Source: Eleusine coracana subsp. coracana
Taxonomy: Eukaryota; Streptophyta; Magnoliopsida; Poales; Poaceae
Assembly: GCA_032690845.1 (NCBI GenBank)
Contig: CM064424.1
Location: 32,598,228-32,662,227, forward strand
Direction: 5' to 3'
DNA: 64,000 bases
The translations under genes and the position numbers were made by a program. The notes beneath the pieces were generated by a model that was given only the letters and a program-made list of their open reading frames with translations, was not told the DNA's origin and made no database searches. This document shows positions 56,640 through 64,000 of the stretch, one piece after another (position 1 is the stretch's first letter; each line of letters opens with the position of its first letter).

Positions 56640-57000
56640 ATTCACTAAATATTTAGTGGATTGACTCAGGTTCCACTGTGCATGTCTCTAATTCATTACA
56701 GGGGTTTCCTTATGAAGACAAACATAAGAAAGGGGGAGCGAAGCCGAAAGGTCGCTAATGGACATGAAGCTAATATTGAAGCCGTTGGGTCTCTTGCACT
56801 TCAACTTGATAGCAGCTTCACCATTCATCTTAATAATGTCCTTTATGTGCCTAGTTTAAGGAGGAACATAATTTTTGTTCGCTTATTAGACCTTTATGGT
56901 TTCAAATGTAGTTTTGGAGACATGAAATGCTTGCTTAAGTATAAAGATCTTGATGTTGGTCTTGCTTATTTGCAAGACAAGCTTTATTTTTGCTTTCTCT
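56640..57000 (+). pseudogene. copia protease
   Basis: The active-site block WIDSGSTVHVSNS is at about 56658-56695. It is followed by a frame break and then LYVPSLRRNIIFVRLLD near 56845, a conserved part of the protease C-terminus. Between them, bases near 56730 (KGERSRKVANG) follow another frame. Confidence 0.75.
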
Positions 57001-58160
57001 TAATAATCATTCTGTGATGAATGTATGTGATGCAACTAATAATACATGCAAGCACACCACTAAGAATGAGACTTAATCAAAATTGTGGCAATGTCGTTCA
57101 GGACACACTTCGAGGGGGAGAATTGAGCATCTCATTATAGAAGAAATTCTCTGTCCTTTAGATTTCTCTAACTTTAATCAATGCATCGATTGCATCATAG
57201 GAAAATTTGTAAAACAAATTAAGAAAGGAGCTATCCGAAGCAAAATACTTTTAGAATTAATTCATACGGATATTTGTGACCTTTTTCGTATTGAATATGT
57301 GGATGATTTTGATTCATTCATAACATTCACCGATGACTACTCAAGATATGGCTACATTTATCCAATAAAGCATCAGTCGGAATCGCTTGATAAGTTTAAG
57401 ATATTTAAGGAGTAGCTGAAAGGCGTAATCACACACTTATGGACATGGTTAGAAGCATGGTTAGTTACTCCAATCTACTGGTTAAATTATGGATGGAAGC
57501 ACTAAAGACAGTCGTGCATATATTAAATCGGGTTCCTAGTAGTTCCGTACCTAAGACACCTTATGAACTATGGACTAGGAGACAACCAAGTCTAAGACAT
57601 TTACGTGTATGGGGCTGTCCTACTGAAGCTAAAGTCTTCAGTCCAAACATTGGAAAATTAGACTCTAAGACTATTAGTTGCCATTTCATTGGCTATCTTG
57701 ACAGATCAAAGGGATACCGGTTTTATTGTCCAAATAACTATGCTAAGTTTGTGGAAACATGACACGTTGTATTCTTGGAAAATGATGGAATCAGTGGGAG
57801 CAGTATTCCTAGGAAGATTGATCTTGAGGAGAAGCGGGTGTATGTTTCGTCCGTAATGATCCCAGAGACTATTCTTCCAATGCATGACATGTTTGCGTCA
57901 CCAGTTGCTGCATGTCTGGTAGATGCACCATCTGGTGGCGCCACCTTAGAAGATGTACCATCTGGGACTACATCAATTGATGCGCCTCAAGTGGAGGAAG
58001 CTGTGAATAATGATGCTGCTAATAATGCATCTCAATTAGAGGATCCCACAAACAATAATGTTGTCCCTAAAAATGAGCCACAACAACATGATGTTGTGAA
58101 CAATGAAGAAATAATGAGCTTCTTAGAAGATCATAGTAAAATAGGAGACCGGCCATCACC
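57001..58160 (+). pseudogene. copia integrase with core deletion
   Basis: The gag-pre-integrase region is at about 57080-57215 and keeps parts of the zinc site (CIDCIIGK). The core starts at about 57260 (IHTDICDLF) and continues to about 57408 (DDYSRYGYIYPI ... FKIFKE). It then jumps directly to the segment around the catalytic Glu (GVAERRN, about 57411-57431). The roughly 60 residues between, which include the second catalytic Asp, are missing and the frame changes. The C-terminal part is 57439-57762 ([16 protein letters not shown]), followed by a stop near 57762 and a variable linker to 58160. Confidence 0.82.
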
Positions 58161-59408
58161 GATGATTACATGGTGTATATGTACATAGATGTCAATGACA
58201 TTGGAAAGGAGAATGATCCTACATCATATAAAGAGGCAATCAAGAGTAGGCATTCGTCCATGTGGCTTTATGCCATGAAGGATGAGATGAGGTCCATGAG
58301 TACAAATGAAGTATGGGACTTAGTAGAGATTCCTAAAGGAGCCAAAACAGTGGGCTGTAAATGGGTCTACAAGACTAAGCATGACTCCAATGGGAATGTT
58401 GAAAGGTTTAAAGAGAGACTTGTGGTAAAAGGCTTCACACAAAGAGAAGGTATCAATTATAATGAGATCTTCTCTCCAGTGTGTAGCAAAGACCCGTTCA
58501 AAATTATTATGGTGCTTGTAGCACATTATGATTTAGAGTTACATCAAATGGATGTTAAGACTGTGTTCCTAAATGGTGACTTGGAAGAAAATGTATATGT
58601 GTCTCAACCGGAAGTTTTTGCTGTGGAAGGCAAGGAACATATGGGACGCAAACTTAAGAAATCTCTTTATGGGTTAAAACAAGCGTGAAAACAATGGTAC
58701 ATTAAGTTTGATGAAGTAATAAGAAAATTTGGCTTTGAAGAGAATAAAGTGGACAACTGTATTTATGTCAAGTTTAAAGGAAAGGATTTCACCATCATTG
58801 TCCTTTACGTTGATGATATACTCTTGGCAAGTCGTACTAAGGATAAGCTATATGAGACCAAGAGTTTTCTCTCCTCTAATTTTGATATGAAGGATCTTGG
58901 TGAAGCCTTCTATGTCTTGGGCATTAAAATTCACCAAGATAGATCCAAAGGAGTATTAGTATTATCACAAAAGGCATATATTGATAGAGTACTTAAGAAA
59001 TACAATATGCATAAGTGCTCTGCCTCACCTACTCCAGTTGTCAAGGGTGATAAATTAGAAAGACATCAGTGTCCACAAAACAAATTTGAGGCTGATCAGA
59101 TGAAGTCAATTCCTTATGCTTCTGCTGTTGAAAGTATTATGTATGCTCAAGTATGCACACGCCCTGACTTAGCTTTTATAACTAGGACGCTTGGCAGATT
59201 TCAGTCATACCCAGGATTAAAACACCAGGAGGCCATTAAGAAAGTCTTGCATTATTTTCAAGGCACTAAGCATTTCATGCTAGCATATAGAAAGTCTGAC
59301 GAACTTAAGATTGTGGGTTATGCGGACACAGACTTTGTGGGTGGTGAGTCAAGAAAATCCACATCAGGTTATATTTTCACCCTCGCTAAAGGAGCTATTT
59401 CATGGAAA
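58161..59408 (+). pseudogene. copia reverse transcriptase and truncated RNase H
   Basis: RT starts at about 58217 and shows VGCKWVYKTKHDSNG (about 58350), LVVKGFTQREGINY (about 58420), ELHQMDVKTVFLNGDL (about 58540) and the catalytic box LYVDDILLAS (about 58805). A TGA near 58686 breaks it after SLYGLKQA. RNase H follows with IVGYADTDFVGGESRKSTSGY (in parts, about 59311-59370). It ends at GAISWK, where 59409 starts unrelated DNA. RT catalytic Asp residues are present. A frame of 222 codons (58749-59417) is open. Confidence 0.87.
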
Positions 59409-60140
59409 CACTACTAAGTTTTCCACTTGATGCAACAGCCTAAATGTGTTGCAACATGCCCAAAGTGTTGCAAAACACAACAACTGCAACAACGTAATTT
59501 GGTACGAAACTGTTGAAAATACGGCCATACTATAAGGTTTGGACCACAAATGTGAGCCATCATTGCAATTGTTCTACATATTGCAATACAGTGATGTGTT
59601 GCAATTCATGGTTTAGGAAACACCTACATTGGTTGCAATAAACATTATTGCAACGCCTTGTGTGTTGCTCGAGGTAGTAGTTGCCACAGGCCCATTGAGT
59701 AGCAATAGGTGCATTACGCAACTAAAACCGGTAGAGCAATAGATCATATTGCCACGCTTCAAAATCATGGTAGTATGTGGGCTTCTATATTGCAATACAC
59801 AATGTCGTGTTACAATATGCGTGCTCCTCTATGGCCACACAAAATGTTGTGTTGCTAAAGTGTGACCCTCTGTTGCCATGGTTTTTTTTTGTGGTTTCTA
59901 TACGTAGCGCCCTCAATTACCACATCCATGATTCGGTAGCCATAGGTAGAGCGCCTCTATTGGCACATGACTGGTGCGGTTGCCATAGGTTGGCCAGCTC
60001 TATTGCCATGTCATAGGTTTGGTTTCTATAGTTAGGACCCTCTCACCACACACATGTGTCGGTTGCTATATGTTGATCCCTCTATTGCCACACTATATAT
60101 TAGGTTGTTATAGGTACATGAATCTATTGCCACTTTAATC
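59409..60140. mobile_element. CACTA-like transposon fragment with subterminal TTGC repeats
   Basis: The boundary at 59409 reads CACTACTAAGTTTTCCAC, like a CACTA end. The next 700 bases are filled with repeated TTGCAA/TTGCCA/TTGCTA words (for example 59440-59470, 59560-59640, 59800-60110), as in CACTA subterminal repeats. There are no coding sequences. The opposite end (CTTAGTAGTG-like) was not found; the block ends near 60140, where LINE coding sequence starts. It may be a truncated end or a MITE-sized derivative. Confidence 0.55.
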
Positions 60141-60566
60141 ACCCGCTATCGCCCATGGCCCTGGACAGTGGGTGCGTACTTCTCTGAGTTCCTCAAGGAA
60201 GGCAATCTTTTCTGAATCTTGTTGTGGTCCATAGACTCCCGTGAAAAACCATTCATCATCACCGCCAGTGATCTTCACTGAAACAGAGTGACAGTGTACG
60301 CACCACTAGTCGACTGTCCCAAAGACTCCTATTCTCCATGCAACTAGAATTCCACCTTGTGTGCTGCAGGATGGTAAATAGGTGAATTCAAAGAAATCCT
60401 GACCACATACCGTTGTCACATCTCGGAGAGTGATTACGACCATTTTAGTTTCCTGAAGACAAATAAGATTCGGCTTTGAAGCATCGACCAGTTTACGGAC
60501 ATTGTCACGGTGAATCTGTCATTAAGTCCCCCACACATTCCAAACTAATATACTTGAAGAATCCAT
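60141..60566 (-). pseudogene. LINE ORF2 5' part (endonuclease), truncated
   Basis: Minus-strand ATG at 60566 starts an AP-type endonuclease (SSILVWNVWG, then a Gln-Glu-Thr-Lys site near 60445). It continues in changing frames through a WFFTGVYGPQQDSEKI block (about 60245) and a CPGPW block (about 60160), then is cut near 60140. A stop near 60523 and several frameshifts are present. Only the first third of an endonuclease is preserved; no reverse transcriptase follows. Confidence 0.75.
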
Positions 60567-60859
60567 TGATACACAGTAAAAAAGACAACCACAACACAGT
60601 CGGTCTTAAACCAACACCGGGGAATCCTGGCCAAGCATGGCCTCTACAGGGGGCACTTCCTTTCCTAGAAGTGCAGCCAAGGCACACACATGTTCATGGC
60701 TGGGTGGATTAGCAAAGAATTTTGTGTATCTCTCCATGGTCGGATCAGAGATACTCCTTTCATTCTCCCCGAAGCCTAGTTGGCGGTAGACTGAAATTGC
60801 CGCTTGCTGATTTTCTGGAGGTAAATGAGCGAGTTCTCCTGCTTCTGTGAGGCACTTGG

Positions 60860-62156
60860 ATGCTCACAGCGTGTTGACGTCGTCTTTAGGTGTAGAAAGA
60901 ACAATGTTCACTAGCTTTGAGAGGCGGGTGAAGAAATCCTGAACCGGCAGGGCTGCCAGCATAGCCATTGGCTCAGACGTCTCCTCTCGTCTTGGTCTTC
61001 TAGTGTAAACTAGCATCTGCTGTCCATGGCTTCCTTCAATCGCTTCAGGTACCTCTCCAGTACTTGGTTCACGCAGCAACACAACCTAGCCGGTAACCAA
61101 GTAAGGGGTGAAACAAGTTGGAGGTGAGGTGGCTGGAATGTGCATGGAGAGTCCATGCAAGGAACGCCAGGATCGGATGAGGCCAGGGAAGGATTGTGGC
61201 ACTCCTGTGAGCAAGCTCCAGAGGTGGCCGCTGTCTGATCATCTGTGCCCATAGCCAAGGTGTGTTCAGTTGTTTGTTGTGGGGTTGCATCAATAGCTTC
61301 GCTGTGGTGTTCACCTTCCATGTTAGCTTCAATGTGAGCCTGATCCAAAACTGCCCCATTGACTGTGAGTGTTGGGGTTGGTGGAATTTCAAAACGAGCA
61401 AAAGTTGGGGAGACCAAAGATGGGAGCTCATTGACCACGTCTGCCGCCAACATATTGATGGGCGCATGCTCTCGCTGATCTAGAGAAACAAAGGAGCATT
61501 CGTCTTCTTCAAACAAGAAATCTGCCCAATACCTCAATGTCGCCAGTGGAGGATCATTCATCCATAAGATTGCATCAGAAGGAAGAGCAATTCTACACCG
61601 TACCTTAGAAAACTCATCCTTCTTAGTTGACCTTAGGGAGCCCCTCTAGGTTGAAGCTATGTCAAGCCGCACAGACCCCTCAATAGCCAAATCCGAGCCC
61701 ACACCTTGCCTATCACCATATTTGACTTTTGAGCCATCCCCCGAACCTCGAACACTGGAGGAAGAAGAAATTCAATCCCAGAGTTTTCTTTTGAATTCGA
61801 GGAAGGTCTTTTTGAAGACTTTGAGAACACCTTAAATTAATGTTCCAAAAAGAACCCACTAGTTCCCATCTGTCCTCCTCATTCTCGAGATGATGAAAAC
61901 CCAACCCACGAAGGTCCCTCAACAGGTAAATTCGAACCAATAGCTCTCTCATCTACTAATTTTGCCAGTCAAGTCTTACTTGATGATTGTAGAAAAACCT
62001 CGAGTTACATCTGGTAAAAGAAGCCTACAGTATCCATTTTGCCTCCTGGTCCTTTCCATGAAGCAATTCCAAAGAAGGCCATGGATAAGTAATTGTTGAA
62101 GGAAGAAAAGCGCCATTTCAAAGCCATCCAAATCCATTCTCCTTCCATAACCATTC
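60860..62156 (-). pseudogene. LINE ORF1-like remnant, minus strand
   Basis: Fragments 61561-61010 and 61082-60864 are one decayed product upstream of the ORF2 start. It is rich in Pro/Thr/Ser with a repeated acidic segment. The part nearest the CRM LTR (62156-61700) gives only short frames. I assign it to LINE ORF1 from its position; no zinc knuckle was seen. The gap 60567-60860 carries nothing recognised. Confidence 0.5.
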
Positions 62157-62536
62157 TGATGTGAACAAGGGTTCCTGATCTTCCGAAAGATTCTGGATAA
62201 GTTGATTTGTTTGGAGGCGATACACAAATCGATCTAGCTTAAGAACAACACGTTCTAAACCCCACAATCGCAGCATGACATCTCCTCTGGTTATCAACCG
62301 TTAAACAACAATTGACCTCGCTGAGAAGGCTAATCCCTGCCTGTGAATCAAGAAAACAAGCTAGAACAACGAAGGATGCAACATAATTGTAGATGTGTTA
62401 TGAATCTCACAAACTGTTATGATGGCGAAACTGTTATGAACAGAATAACATAAGCAAATACCAAACCCTAATGGTGTGGTGGTGGCTGTATATGAAGACT
62501 CTAGGGCCGTGCAAGACCCTCTGGACGTGCCCCTAA
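62157..62536 (-). repeat. CRM-family LTR fragment
   Basis: On the minus strand it matches the last 380 bases of the CRM-like LTRs (39319 region), ending CACATCA at 62157. The other end is cut at 62536 by a copia LTR. It is therefore a fourth LTR of this family in the window, in opposite orientation. Whether it was a solo LTR or part of a full element is unknown. Confidence 0.83.
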
Positions 62537-63044
62537 TGTTAGGGAACGGGTAGGCTACGATAGCATATAATAATTTCTACCGTTCAATCAGGAAACCTTG
62601 TAAGGAGGGGATCATGGATCGTTACCACTAGACGCGTAGGTGGAGCAGAAGCGAATGTTGGAGCAGCTCGTCCAAAGTAGTCGTGCGTCGGTGTAGAGGA
62701 AGTAGTTGATCACGTCAAGCGTCTCGTCCTAGTCCAGCCGTTTGGCACCGCAGCAACAACAGCACCTCCTCGCAGTATCAACACGCACGGGGTTGGAACA
62801 CCGTGCGTGCCGTGCTAGCACCGGCAACATGGTTAGGGTTGTGGGTGAGAGAGAGAGGAGCGTGGCGGCTAGGGCTATGGACTGGTGGGTTCGCGTACCC
62901 CTTGCCCCGCCTCCACTTTTATAGACCCTTCTAATTGGCCTCGACAAGTTGGCCCATTAGTGGTCTAATCCCACACTGATTAATATCCGTATGACCCTCA
63001 CACACGGATCAAATTCGTAATGTCTCTTGGGCATCTCTCCAACA
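62537..63044 (-). repeat. 3' LTR of a minus-strand copia element (508 bp)
   Basis: On the plus strand it runs from TGTTAGGGAACGG to CTCTCCAACA, that is TGTTGGAGAG...CCCTAACA on the sense strand. The start is fixed by an adjoining polypurine-like CAAGTGGGAGAT. The TATA box is at 62917-62923. It resembles the Angela/BARE group by its start, but I cannot prove that here. It interrupts the CRM LTR fragment. Confidence 0.72.
62917..62923 (-). promoter_or_regulatory. TATA box in minus-strand copia LTR
   Basis: TATAAAA on the minus strand, with GTCTATAAAAGTGGAGGC around it, lies about 120 bases into the LTR. The downstream leader contains CCCTAGCC and AACCCTAA words. Confidence 0.6.
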
Positions 63045-64000
63045 ATCTCCCACTTGCACTAGAGACAATCACATAGGCGAGCGATGTTCCAACCCGTTAA
63101 GTGTGTGACCCGTTAGGTTCACATGTACATGACAATGATGTGAAAATGCCTTTTCAAATCATAAATCAATAGCGGCACCTAGCAACACATACTGATTCTC
63201 GTGTACACATAAAGATCAAATCGGCTAAACCTTTGACATACGCATTCAGCGATCCCTTTGCCTCACGATATCAGTCAAGCTCAAGACAAGATACGTGCCA
63301 TCCCTATAATAGCTCGACCATTCACTCAAACATCTAGTGGATTTATCATGACTAACTCTTAGTCATCGTGATTAAGTTTTAATCACATTGGCATGGCCAT
63401 GCATTTCCAAATCCATCTAACTCGAGGGGCCCAGAGATATCTCTCCTATTATTAGGAGGGGCAAATTCCATCTTGACCGCTCACACCCCATGACATGTTT
63501 CATAACATACCCGAAAGCTACCTTTATGACTACCCAGTTATGGAGTAGCGTTTGGTAACCCCTAAGTGTGCTACTACGCATTCTGGAGATCAATGACGAT
63601 CTCAGGTCTAAGGATCCCGAAGGTACATCATTCAAGACAATGACTAATGGCACAAATATAACATCTTAGCAGAGTCTTTTAGTGGGTCAATCCAACACCA
63701 TGTTCTCCAACATGTGTCCACATTATTGATTTGATATCTCCATATCAATGATCTGTGAAACTTGATCATCAACCAATACATGTGCTAGTCCATGAACCAT
63801 TATTGTCCCACATAATGATAAGGAACTAGTGATCATTTAGGATAATATTATGAAAAACAATGATTTTCACAAACAAGTCACATACTTGTCAATCAATGCA
63901 ATAATTATTATCCATGGAACAGAATAACACTTTATTCAATCACACATAAACATAGACATTACACAATCTCTCATACATTAATCATGCAGATATCTAATAC
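63045..64000 (-). other. 3' internal region of the minus-strand copia element (no ORF)
   Basis: A polypurine tract (CAAGTGGGAGAT on the minus strand, 63045-63056) is followed upstream by 0.9 kb with no convincing coding sequence. The 78-codon frame at 63417-63653 has no domain I know. Between 63360 and 63660 the minus strand reads like LTR text of Angela/BARE elements (AGATATCTCTGGGCCC, GTAGTCATAAAGG), from memory. It may therefore be a non-coding or LTR-derived interior; the element continues past the window. Confidence 0.45.

Larger units (their letters stand above)
53851..59408 (+). mobile_element. Ty1/copia retrotransposon, 3' end truncated
   Basis: It has a 5' LTR, PBS, long leader, gag, protease, integrase, RT and RNase H in copia order (integrase before RT). 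The RNase H stops at 59408, where a CACTA-like fragment begins; no 3' LTR follows. The integrase core has a deletion. Stops and frameshifts separate every domain. Confidence 0.88.

Noticed and set aside
63417..63653. 78-codon minus-strand frame near the right edge
   Set aside because: Short, no domain, and inside sequence that reads like LTR or untranslated DNA.
1..64000. CRISPR array, prophage, operon or toxin-antitoxin system
   Set aside because: No direct-repeat/spacer pattern, no bacterial gene organisation and no toxin-like protein. All content is consistent with plant transposable elements.

Overview
This window looks like nuclear DNA from a grass, probably a panicoid such as the sorghum, sugarcane or maize group. 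It consists almost entirely of decayed, nested transposable elements. I found no intact host protein-coding gene, no tRNA or rRNA gene and no CRISPR array. The grass assignment rests on the mix of families: CRM-like and Tekay-like Ty3/gypsy chromoviruses, a Tat-lineage gypsy element with a second RNase H domain, a Sirevirus-like copia gag, zf-RVT-type L1 LINEs, Tourist-type MITEs with TAA/TTA duplications, and LTRs carrying GACCGGACGGTCCG-like palindromes. The genus cannot be fixed from sequence inspection alone.

Layout, left to right. (1) 1-5212: 3' part of a CRM-like gypsy element (copy A), + strand, ending in a 922-bp LTR. (2) 5213-14571: minus-strand debris, made of an AT-rich LTR-like stretch, a 2.3-kb accessory 'plant transposon protein' pseudogene, a leader-like stretch, and a Sirevirus-like gag with its PBS and LTR but no pol. 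(3) 14572-20045: Tat-lineage gypsy pol, + strand, followed by an LTR that has a polypurine tract on one side and a primer-binding site on the other. (4) 20046-36625: a very large Tekay-like chromovirus on the minus strand. It has about 3.8-kb LTRs, two related accessory ORFs upstream of gag, a gag-pol with a C-terminal chromodomain, and a foreign solo LTR nested inside one of its own LTRs. (5) 36626-38398: unclassified gypsy-like non-coding sequence. (6) 38399-46034: CRM-like copy B with both LTRs. (7) 46035-52455: an L1-type LINE, + strand, interrupted by a Tourist MITE; a second MITE lies just beyond its 3' end. (8) 52686-53850: GC-rich then AT-rich sequence with no recognised gene. (9) 53851-59408: a copia element cut off inside its RNase H by a CACTA-like fragment (59409-60140). 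(10) 60141-62156: a second LINE fragment, minus strand. (11) 62157-64000: a truncated CRM-family LTR interrupted by the 3' LTR of another copia element, minus strand.

Every retroelement polyprotein here is broken. The stops are largely of the CAG/CAA/TGG to TAG/TAA/TGA kind, and a stretch I aligned between the two chromovirus LTRs differs only by transitions. Both fit decay of methylated cytosines in silenced heterochromatin. Catalytic residues are also lost in places: two reverse-transcriptase aspartates in the LINE, the integrase glutamate in the chromovirus, and a central integrase segment in the copia element.

The genes here do not form a cellular pathway; each group is the gag-pol (or ORF1-ORF2) set of one element. 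The presence of CRM-like elements is compatible with a pericentromeric location but does not prove it. I did not find a convincing undescribed system. The closest candidates are the duplicated pre-gag ORF pair in the chromovirus (29437-31450) and the accessory ORF at 7137-9437.
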